Origin: Oscillospiraceae bacterium
Lineage (GTDB): Bacteria > Bacillota > Clostridia > Oscillospirales > UBA644
Assembly (NCBI GenBank): GCA_015067305.1
Contig: SVMT01000017.1
Span: 1 to 45,352, forward strand
Length of the DNA stretch: 45,352 nucleotides
Reading direction: 5' to 3'
Below the pieces are notes generated by a model. It ran no database searches. It saw only the letters and a program-made list of their open reading frames with translations, and had not been told where the DNA came from. Numbering within the stretch: the first letter of the stretch is position 1; each line of letters begins with the position of its first letter. Positions 38,608-45,352 of the stretch are shown one piece after another. The translations under genes were made by a program, and so were the position numbers.

Positions 38608-39657
38608 ATGGACAAACTGAAAAAACTTGTAGACAAACTGGAAAAGGAACAGCGACTTTCAAAAGAGGAATTTATAGCCCTGATCAACGGCAGAAATGAA
38701 GAACTTGCCGAATATCTGTTCAAAAAAGCGTCGGATATCCGCGATAAAAACTACGGAAAAAGGGTTTTTGTAAGAGGGCTTATTGAATTTACCAATTACT
38801 GCAAAAATAATTGCCTCTATTGCGGAATTCGGGCAGGCAACAAAAAAGCGGAACGGTACAGACTTTCCAAAGAGGAAATTCTTGAATGCTGTGCCCACGG
38901 CTACGGATTGGGGTTCAGAACTTTCGTTTTGCAAGGCGGTGAAGACCCGTTCTTCACAGACGAAATGATGGTTGATATAGTGAAAAACATCAAGAAAGAT
39001 CATCCCGACTGCGCTGTGACCCTTTCAATAGGCGAAAAAAGCCGTGAAAGCTATGAAAAATTCAGGCTTGCAGGCGTGGACAGATATCTTTTAAGGCATG
39101 AAACGGCGAATCCCGAACATTACGCAAAGCTTCACCCCGAAAATCTTTCATACGAAAACAGAATAAGATGTCTGCATGATCTGAAAGGACTCGGATTCCA
39201 GACGGGTTGCGGATTCATGGTAGGTTCACCCTACCAGACGACTGAAAATCTTGCAAATGACATGGTCTTTCTGCAGGAATTCAGGCCCCATATGGTAGGG
39301 ATAGGACCTTTCATTTCCCACAAAGACACACCATTTGCAAACGAAAGATCGGGAACGCTTGAACTGACACTGTTCATGTTGGGACTTGTGAGGCTAACTC
39401 TCCCCCATGCGTTGCTGCCCTCAACTACAGCATTGGGAACTATTGCTCCCGACGGACGAGAAAAAGGCGTTCTTGCAGGTGGAAATGTTGTGATGCCGAA
39501 CCTTTCTCCTCTCAACGTGCGAAAAAAATACATGCTTTACGACAACAAGATAAGCACGGGCGACGAGGCTGCTGAAAGTCTGAACAATTTAAAACTACGA
39601 ATGAAGAGCATCGGTTACGAAGTTGTCACCGACAGAGGGGATTACTTTGAAAGGTAA
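38608..39657 (+). CDS. hydE: [FeFe] hydrogenase H-cluster radical SAM maturase HydE
   Basis: A 349-residue radical SAM enzyme of normal HydE length. NYCKNNCLYCGIR carries the CX3CX2C motif for the [4Fe-4S] cluster that splits S-adenosylmethionine. Further landmarks are VLQGGEDPFF, SIGEKSRESYEKF, LLRHETANPEHY and TGCGFMVGSPYQT. HydE acts with HydG and HydF in the cytosol to build the di-iron subsite of the H-cluster, HydE being thought to process the HydG iron product toward the dithiomethylamine bridge. Gene order TM1266-hydE-hydG-hydF is preserved, but a hairpin repeat separates hydE from hydG. The hydrogenase structural gene is not in the window. Confidence 0.95.
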   Translation: MDKLKKLVDKLEKEQRLSKEEFIALINGRNEELAEYLFKKASDIRDKNYGKRVFVRGLIEFTNYCKNNCLYCGIRAGNKKAERYRLSKEEILECCAHGYGLGFRTFVLQGGEDPFFTDEMMVDIVKNIKKDHPDCAVTLSIGEKSRESYEKFRLAGVDRYLLRHETANPEHYAKLHPENLSYENRIRCLHDLKGLGFQTGCGFMVGSPYQTTENLANDMVFLQEFRPHMVGIGPFISHKDTPFANERSGTLELTLFMLGLVRLTLPHALLPSTTALGTIAPDGREKGVLAGGNVVMPNLSPLNVRKKYMLYDNKISTGDEAAESLNNLKLRMKSIGYEVVTDRGDYFER

Positions 39658-39662
39658 ATTTT

Positions 39663-39770
39663 GCGGGGAGGCTCCTTTTGCAAAAGCCGCCTCCCCGCAC
39701 CCCTCCGCGAAAACTCTTACCGTGCAAAGCACAAATATTTAAAGATTAAAAAGAAACGGCTAACGCAAAT
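39663..39770 (+). repeat. Two-hairpin repeat H4 between hydE and hydG
   Basis: GCGGGGAGGC/GCCTCCCCGC (39663-39672, 39689-39698) with an inner CTTTTG/CAAAAG palindrome is followed by ACCCCTCCGCGAAAAC. A second small hairpin GTGC-AAA-GCAC (39722-39732) comes next, then ACGGCTAACGCAAAT, 15 bases shared exactly with H5. It lies inside the operon and could reduce transcription into hydG. Confidence 0.7.
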
Positions 39771-39808
39771 TTTTGTGTAAACTGTTTTATTTGAAAGGAA
39801 ACATAGAT

Positions 39809-41251
39809 ATGTATAACCCAAAATCACTCAAAGCAGAAGAATTTATCAGCGACGAAGAGATCAGAGCCACTTTGGCTTATGCTGATGAAAATAAAAACAA
39901 CATAGAACTCATTGACTCGATCCTTGAAAAAGCAAGACCCAGAAAAACAGACAAAGGCACATTCTGTTCGGGACTTACCCACAGAGAGGCGTCCGTGCTT
40001 CTTGCCTGCGAGATTCCCGAAAAAATTGAAGAAATGTATGCCCTTGCCGAGGAGATCAAAAAAGCGTTTTACGGCAACAGAATCGTAATTTTCGCACCCC
40101 TTTATCTTTCAAACTATTGTGTAAATGGCTGCACTTACTGCCCTTACCACTACAAAAATAAGCATATCTGCCGTAAAAAGCTGACGCAGGAAGAAGTACG
40201 CAAGGAAGTTATTGCGCTCCAAGATATGGGTCACAAGCGCCTTGCCATCGAATCAGGCGAAGACCCCGTAAACAACCCCATTGAATACATTCTCGAATGT
40301 ATCGACACGATCTATTCGATCAAGCACAAAAACGGTGAAATTCGCCGTGTAAACGTAAATATTGCCGCAACCACAGTTGAAAACTACCGCAAGCTGAAAG
40401 AATCAGGAATCGGTACTTACATTCTCTTCCAGGAAACTTACCACAAGGAAAGTTACCTCAAGCTCCACCCCACAGGCCCCAAGCACGACTACGATTACCA
40501 TACGGAAGCAATGGACAGAGCTATGGAAGGCGGCATTGACGACGTAGGTCTCGGTGTTCTTTTCGGTCTTGAACTTTACCGCTACGAATTTGCAGGCCTT
40601 CTTATGCACGCAGAACATCTTGAAGCTGTTCACGGTGTTGGGCCACACACAATCAGCGTACCCCGTTTGAAGAGAGCCGATGACATCAATCCCGACGATT
40701 TTGACAACGGCATCTCCGATGATATTTTCGCGAAGATATGCGCTCTTATCAGAATTGCAGTTCCCTACACGGGTATGATAATTTCCACAAGAGAAAGCCA
40801 GGAAGTCAGAGAAAAAGTTATTAAGCTTGGCGTTTCCCAGGTCAGCGGCGGTTCAAGAACTTCCGTAGGCGGTTACGCTGAAGAAGAAAGACCTCACGAT
40901 ACAGAACAGTTTGATGTTTCCGACCAGAGAACTCTTGACGAAGTCGTTTGTTGGCTCATGGAAATGGGATACATTCCCTCATTCTGCACTGCTTGCTACC
41001 GTGAAGGCAGAACGGGCGACAGATTCATGAGTCTTTGCAAGAGTGGTCAGATTCAGAACTGCTGCCACCCAAATGCGCTCATGACTTTGAAAGAGTACCT
41101 CATGGACTACGCATCCCAGCACACAAAAGATGTGGGTGATGAGATCATTATGAAAGAAATCGAGAATATTCCAAACCCCAAGGTAAGAGAAATAGTTATT
41201 AAAAATCTCAAAGAAATTGCCAACGACAACAGAAGGGACTTCAGATTTTAA
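39809..41251 (+). CDS. hydG: [FeFe] hydrogenase H-cluster radical SAM maturase HydG
   Basis: A 480-residue enzyme. It cleaves tyrosine by radical chemistry and delivers CO and cyanide as an iron synthon for the H-cluster. The N-terminal cluster motif is NYCVNGCTYC (CX3CX2C). The C-terminal auxiliary cluster is held by CTAC and a further Cys 22 residues later (in NCCHPNA), the exact CX2CX22C spacing of HydG. IESGEDPVNNP and ILFQETYH are other family marks. I start at 39809 behind AAAGGAAA; the frame opens earlier at 39773 without a ribosome site. The stop codon TAA overlaps the first base of the hydF start. Confidence 0.95.
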   Translation: MYNPKSLKAEEFISDEEIRATLAYADENKNNIELIDSILEKARPRKTDKGTFCSGLTHREASVLLACEIPEKIEEMYALAEEIKKAFYGNRIVIFAPLYLSNYCVNGCTYCPYHYKNKHICRKKLTQEEVRKEVIALQDMGHKRLAIESGEDPVNNPIEYILECIDTIYSIKHKNGEIRRVNVNIAATTVENYRKLKESGIGTYILFQETYHKESYLKLHPTGPKHDYDYHTEAMDRAMEGGIDDVGLGVLFGLELYRYEFAGLLMHAEHLEAVHGVGPHTISVPRLKRADDINPDDFDNGISDDIFAKICALIRIAVPYTGMIISTRESQEVREKVIKLGVSQVSGGSRTSVGGYAEEERPHDTEQFDVSDQRTLDEVVCWLMEMGYIPSFCTACYREGRTGDRFMSLCKSGQIQNCCHPNALMTLKEYLMDYASQHTKDVGDEIIMKEIENIPNPKVREIVIKNLKEIANDNRRDFRF

Positions 41252-42450
41252 TGAGTTTAAACGCCACGCCACAAGGTGACCGCATACACATTGGTATTTT
41301 CGGCAGACGCAATGCGGGAAAATCAAGTCTTATAAATGCGATCACAAACCAGAATATTGCAATCGTTTCCGATGTCAAGGGAACGACCACCGACCCTGTT
41401 TACAAAAATATGGAGCTCCTCCCCCTCGGTCCCGTGACTATCATCGATACACCGGGAATTGACGACGAGGGCGACCTTGGTGCAATGCGTGTAAAAGCAA
41501 GCTATCAAGTGCTGAACAAAACAGATATAGCCGTGGTAGTCATTGACGGAAGCAACATTTCGGAACCTGACAATTCAATTATAGAAAAGATCAAAGATAA
41601 AAAAATACCTTATGTTGTGGTCTACAACAAGGCGGACATTTACGGAAATATTGAAGTTTCCGCTGAAAACGAAATTGCCGTAAGCTCCGCAAAGGGTACG
41701 AACATAAACGAACTGCGTGAACTTATTGCAAAGCAATTCAAAACGGACGGCGAAAGCAAAAAGATCATTTCCGACAAGCTGAATCCCAATGATTTTGTAG
41801 TTTTAGTGGTTCCCATTGACGAATCTGCGCCAAAAGGAAGGCTTATTCTTCCGCAACAGCAGACGGTCAGGGATATTATTGACCACCATGCAAACGCTAT
41901 AGTGGTTCAGGACACAGAGCTTGCGCAAACTTTGGCATATCTCGGCAAAAAGCCTGCTGTCGTAATTACAGATAGCCAGGCATTCGGAAAAGTAGCCAAA
42001 ATAGTGCCGAAAGACATGCTTCTGACCTCGTTTTCCATACTTATGGCTCGATACAAAGGAAATCTTGAACAGGCAGTTGCAGGGGTAACGGCTCTTGACA
42101 GGCTTGAAGACGGAGATACGGTCCTGATTTCCGAGGGTTGCACTCACCACAGGCAATGCGGAGACATAGGAACTGTAAAACTTCCGAATTGGATCAGAAA
42201 TTACACGGGAAAAGACGTAAAATTTGAGTTCACATCGGGTACGGAATTCCACGAAGACCTGACAAAATATAAGCTTATCGTACATTGCGGCGGCTGTATG
42301 CTCAACGAGCGTGAGATGAAATACCGTCTCCGAACTGCGGAAGAACAAGGCGTGCCCATGACAAACTACGGCATACTTATCGCTTATGTTCACGGGATAC
42401 TGAAACGTAGCGTGGAAATATTCCCTGAGATTGCAGAATTGTTAAAATAG
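41251..42450 (+). CDS. hydF: [FeFe] hydrogenase H-cluster maturation GTPase HydF
   Basis: A 399-residue scaffold protein that carries the assembled di-iron precursor to the hydrogenase. The N-terminal GTPase domain has G1 GRRNAGKSS, G2 in GTTTDPV, G3 DTPG and G4 NKAD. A dimerisation domain follows, and the C-terminal domain has the CxH and HCxxC cluster ligands (EGCTHHRQ, HCGGCM). All functional residues look intact. The ATG at 41251 overlaps the hydG stop by one base, so translation is coupled. The H5 hairpin lies directly behind the gene as probable terminator. Confidence 0.96.
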   Translation: MSLNATPQGDRIHIGIFGRRNAGKSSLINAITNQNIAIVSDVKGTTTDPVYKNMELLPLGPVTIIDTPGIDDEGDLGAMRVKASYQVLNKTDIAVVVIDGSNISEPDNSIIEKIKDKKIPYVVVYNKADIYGNIEVSAENEIAVSSAKGTNINELRELIAKQFKTDGESKKIISDKLNPNDFVVLVVPIDESAPKGRLILPQQQTVRDIIDHHANAIVVQDTELAQTLAYLGKKPAVVITDSQAFGKVAKIVPKDMLLTSFSILMARYKGNLEQAVAGVTALDRLEDGDTVLISEGCTHHRQCGDIGTVKLPNWIRNYTGKDVKFEFTSGTEFHEDLTKYKLIVHCGGCMLNEREMKYRLRTAEEQGVPMTNYGILIAYVHGILKRSVEIFPEIAELLK

Positions 42451-42458
42451 ATTTTTTT

Positions 42459-42567
42459 GTGGGAAAACCATTTTTTGTAAAAATAGGTTTTCCCACACCC
42501 TTTCCCAAAAAACTTTTAGCGAGCATAGCTCAAAATATTTGCTAAAGTTCTTACGGCTAACGCAAAT
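42459..42567 (+). repeat. Two-hairpin 3'-end repeat H5, likely terminator of the hyd operon
   Basis: GTGGGAAAACC/GGTTTTCCCAC is a perfect 11-base-pair stem with interior ATTTTTTGTAAAAATA. It is followed by ACCCTTTCCCAAAAAAC, a small hairpin GAGC-ATA-GCTC (42521-42531), AAAATATTTG and ACGGCTAACGCAAAT. Main stem, interior and tail match H2; the last part matches H4. Confidence 0.72.
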
Positions 42568-42614
42568 AACTTTGAACTCAATCATTGAAGTTATTGTGTC
42601 CTTTTGCAAACATA

Positions 42615-42643
42615 TTGACAGCGGAAACGAATCATGATATACT
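42615..42643 (+). promoter_or_regulatory. Sigma-A-type promoter of the GH95-like gene
   Basis: TTGACA-17-TATACT with TGA extended -10; AAAGGAG and the start codon at 42699 follow. Confidence 0.85.
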
Positions 42644-42698
42644 ATTAACAACAGCATTCCCGCATTATAATATCACCCCTGACAAAGGAGATGCAGAC

Positions 42699-45257
42699 AT
42701 GAAAACACAATTTGATTTCCGAAAAAACAAATGGGTTTCATCTACCACAGACCGTCTGCCCAAGCACGATCTGTATTACGGTACCCCCGTCAATCACCCA
42801 ACAACAGGTATTCCCATAGGCGACGGAGACACGGGCTCTCTTGTATGGTTTGAAAAGGACGGTATTCACATAAACATATGGAAGACCGATCTCTGGCAGG
42901 ATGCAATTCCGGGCACTACTTACGACGATGTTTGCTACTGTAGCGGTTGGGAGGAATGTCACACAGTGCAGAAGCACGGCGGTGAGCTGAAGATCCGCTT
43001 TGACAGTCCCCTGTTCGACTATATGTATCAGAAGAAATACACCGCAAGGCTTTCTCTTACAGATGCTACCGCTTATTTTTCAAACGAAACACCGTTAGGT
43101 TCAGTAAATGCTGAATTTTTTGCCTCGGGAGAGAAAAATGTTTCCGCACTCCGCTGTAAGATTACATCTGTGGAAGGTGAAGCCCCTGAGATCCGTCTTG
43201 CTCGCTGGGGAAGCAGGACACTTTGGAGATGGTACGCAAAACAGAAGTTCGCACCTGAGATAGGTCTTGACGGAACTGATGTTTTCGTGGAAGACGACAG
43301 AATCTATATCACTCACGAACTGAACGCAACCAAATTCTGTCTTGCACTTGCAATGGTCAGCAAAAACCCCATAAGATCAGCTGACAGAAAAAATTCACAC
43401 GAAGGAGCACTCTCTCTCGGACGTGAAACAGAACACGAATTTACGCTGTATTACACCATACGCATTGCGGAAAACACGCAGGAAGCCAAAAAACTCTGCG
43501 AAAAAGCCCTTGACGATGCAATAAGTTACGGTTGGGAGAAATTGCACGAAGACCACAAAAAGGCATGGGAATCATTCTGGAACAAGTCTCACATCAAGAT
43601 TGCAGACGATTACATGGAGAATCTCTATTACCTTTTCTTCTACTACATGAACAGCGAAAGCCGTGGCGCATATCCGCCTCACTTCACAAGCGGTATATGG
43701 GGATTTTTCCACGATCATCTGCCGTGGACATATTATTTCCATTACAATATGCAGCATCTTTACGCACCGCTTGATGCCGCAGGACACGGAGAACTTTCGC
43801 ACAATTACCTTAAAATGCGTCGTGACGGTCTTGACACCGCTTACAAATACGGAGATATTGCGAAGAAAATTCACGGTGCATTCTATCACGATGTATGCGA
43901 CCGTTATTCCAGAGGCGCAGATTATCACATGCTCAATGCGGCTTGCGGTACGTTGATATCATTGCAGATGTATAAACATTACCGCTACACGGGAGATGAA
44001 AAATATCTGACGGAATATGCACTGCCCGTTATGAGAGGTACAGCAGAATACTATCTCAACATACTGAAAAAAGATGAAAACGGAGTATACCACACAAGCG
44101 GAACAACAAACTACGAAGCATCATTCCCGATGAATGACACGATCACGGACAAAACGATGATCAAAAAAATGTTCCCCATACTCAGAGAATATGCAGAACC
44201 TGAACTCAAGGCAAAACTTGATGATGTTCTCGAAAACATTGCGGATTATGAGACGGTTCCCCTTTCCGTCGGAGACGACTGGGACGGTGAAGTATTCACC
44301 AACGGCGTAGGAAAAGGCAAACCGCCCATAGGTAAAGGACATGTATTCTCAATCGGATATGACGACGACGGTGTAAGATACCGCAAAACATACGGAAATG
44401 GCCGTGAACCTCATCCAACCATAGGAGATGTGTCTTTCCCCGAAGTTGAATATTCACTTCTCTATCCCGCAGGAATACTTGGTCTGAACGACAGAGGAAG
44501 CTATCTCTTTGAATGTATGCAGAATCAGGCGCTGCTGAACGGCTACGGGACCGCACATTGGAGCATGATGACAATATTCCACGCACGCCTCGGCATGGCG
44601 GACGAATTCATTGATGCGGCGCACAATATAATAAAAGAACGCCAGCATTTTGTAAACGGATTCAACGTGGAAAGCTCAGGTGAATTCCCCACAGTTGGAA
44701 TGTATCTCGAACCTGAAAATACTCTCACGGGAAAGCAATACCTGCTCAGACAGGATGACTTCATACATTTTGACTTTGAAACAGTACCCGTCATCACTCA
44801 GGGTATAACTGACACATTGCTCCAGAGCCATGAGGGTCTTATCCGAATCTGTCCCGCAGTACGCCCATGCGACGATGCTTCATTCTCCCTTTACGGAGAA
44901 GGCGGCTTCCATGTGAATGCAGAGATCACAGCAGATTCATATCTTGTATCCGTTGAAAACCTGCGTGGCGAAAGCTTGTATATCCGTTTGCCCGAATACA
45001 GCGATCTTTCGGTTCTTCGTGCATATGTAAAACACAACGGAGAGGCAGATTTCACACCCATAGAACATAAATATGTCAGACGTGGCAAAGAAGACCTTCT
45101 CGATTTCTCTTTCACGGAAAAAGGAGACATCGTTCTCTTACTTTCAGAAAGCATTGATTCCGTGGAGATCGGAGAGAGAATAAAAGAAGCGCCCAACAGC
45201 GAAATGAAAACTCTCGGAGTAGCAGCCCTCGGCTTGCCGAAGCTCATGGAAGAATAA
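42699..45257 (+). CDS. GH95-like glycoside hydrolase, cytoplasmic
   Basis: An 852-residue protein with the three-part plan of GH95 (alpha-L-fucosidase/galactosidase, inverting): an N-terminal beta-sandwich with PIGDGDTGSLVW (~39-50), an (alpha/alpha)6 barrel, and a C-terminal beta-domain with SHEGLIRICPA (~710) and EGGFHVNAEI. The motif that in GH95 reads N-x-N-x-Q-M-N-Y-W-P is here HYNMQHLYAP (~348), so the first of the two catalytic-site Asn is His while the second (Asn350) is kept. This may shift specificity. There is no signal peptide, which is unusual, since many GH95 enzymes are secreted. The frame extends upstream to 42585, but only the ATG at 42699 has a ribosome site and lies behind the promoter. 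Confidence 0.8.
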   Translation: MKTQFDFRKNKWVSSTTDRLPKHDLYYGTPVNHPTTGIPIGDGDTGSLVWFEKDGIHINIWKTDLWQDAIPGTTYDDVCYCSGWEECHTVQKHGGELKIRFDSPLFDYMYQKKYTARLSLTDATAYFSNETPLGSVNAEFFASGEKNVSALRCKITSVEGEAPEIRLARWGSRTLWRWYAKQKFAPEIGLDGTDVFVEDDRIYITHELNATKFCLALAMVSKNPIRSADRKNSHEGALSLGRETEHEFTLYYTIRIAENTQEAKKLCEKALDDAISYGWEKLHEDHKKAWESFWNKSHIKIADDYMENLYYLFFYYMNSESRGAYPPHFTSGIWGFFHDHLPWTYYFHYNMQHLYAPLDAAGHGELSHNYLKMRRDGLDTAYKYGDIAKKIHGAFYHDVCDRYSRGADYHMLNAACGTLISLQMYKHYRYTGDEKYLTEYALPVMRGTAEYYLNILKKDENGVYHTSGTTNYEASFPMNDTITDKTMIKKMFPILREYAEPELKAKLDDVLENIADYETVPLSVGDDWDGEVFTNGVGKGKPPIGKGHVFSIGYDDDGVRYRKTYGNGREPHPTIGDVSFPEVEYSLLYPAGILGLNDRGSYLFECMQNQALLNGYGTAHWSMMTIFHARLGMADEFIDAAHNIIKERQHFVNGFNVESSGEFPTVGMYLEPENTLTGKQYLLRQDDFIHFDFETVPVITQGITDTLLQSHEGLIRICPAVRPCDDASFSLYGEGGFHVNAEITADSYLVSVENLRGESLYIRLPEYSDLSVLRAYVKHNGEADFTPIEHKYVRRGKEDLLDFSFTEKGDIVLLLSESIDSVEIGERIKEAPNSEMKTLGVAALGLPKLMEE

Positions 45258-45270
45258 TGATTATCGAAAG

Positions 45271-45346
45271 TCGAAACGCTAAACCGTTTCGACAAGCCGA
45301 TAAAATCGGCTTTTGTTAATTCAAATTGATAACAATTTGAATTAAC
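45271..45346 (+). terminator. Triple hairpin after the GH95-like gene
   Basis: Three perfect hairpins follow in a row: TCGAAACG/CGTTTCGA (8 pairs), AAGCCGAT/ATCGGCTT running into TTTT (8 pairs, the intrinsic terminator), and GTTAATTCAAATTG/CAATTTGAATTAAC (14 pairs, loop ATAA). The last may serve a convergent gene beyond the window. Confidence 0.8.
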
Positions 45347-45352
45347 TCGACA

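Overview
The window looks like chromosome from an anaerobic, fermentative, Gram-positive gut or rumen Firmicute, most likely an uncultured member of the Oscillospirales/Ruminococcaceae side of the Clostridia. This rests on AGGAGG-type ribosome sites before nearly every gene, near-consensus sigma-A promoters, [FeFe]-hydrogenase maturation genes, pyruvate phosphate dikinase, many glycan-degrading enzymes without signal peptides, and several families of dispersed palindromic repeats. The assignment is inference from gene content; no rRNA gene is present.

Layout. (1) 1-8.5 kb: an oligopeptide-type ABC transporter operon (binding protein cut by the window edge, two permeases, two ATPases) followed by a small DUF3899-like membrane protein. 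One permease and both ATPases carry large insertions. (2) 8.5-14.5 kb: a lipoprotein gene bracketed by copies of an IS-end-like palindromic repeat, a Gfo/Idh/MocA oxidoreductase, a GH39-like enzyme with a PQ-loop membrane protein, and a metallophosphoesterase. (3) 14.5-15.9 kb: a repeat cluster, then an XRE regulator and a small companion gene. (4) 16-19.5 kb, minus strand: a four-gene glycan operon (two tandem SGNH esterases, a GH43-like propeller, a second GH39-like enzyme). (5) 19.6-21.3 kb: a DIP1984-family gene, a candidate Y RNA (YrlA-like) with a tRNA-like module, a radical SAM protein and a small membrane protein. (6) 21.3-24.8 kb: a sialidase-like propeller protein, a repeat-rich stretch around tRNA-Arg(ACG), and a GH28-like beta-helix protein. 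(7) 24.9-27.8 kb: a LytTR regulator with a DUF3021-like membrane partner, and a beta-CASP metallo-beta-lactamase-fold nuclease. (8) 28.2-35 kb: ppdK, a large putative glycosidase, a sugar-binding lipoprotein and an unidentified structured element. (9) 35-37.8 kb, minus strand: cation efflux protein, YfcE-type phosphodiesterase and nucleoside hydrolase. (10) 37.9-42.5 kb: a candidate small RNA, then the hydrogenase maturation set (TM1266-like regulator, hydE, hydG, hydF). (11) 42.6-45.3 kb: a GH95-like enzyme.

How it fits together. The glycan enzymes are apparently cytoplasmic, so the cell seems to import oligosaccharides and finish them inside: GH39, GH43, GH28 and GH95 types plus deacetylating SGNH enzymes suit acetylated plant cell-wall or side-chain-rich glycans. 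PpdK and hydrogenase maturation belong to the fermentative core. Most transcription units start at a promoter with an exact 17-base spacer, and many also have a TGn extended -10.

The most unusual items are the candidate Y RNA locus, the expanded transporter subunits, a two-hairpin 3'-end repeat family, the array of small palindromes next to tRNA-Arg, and the RNA-like unit before the hydrogenase maturation genes.
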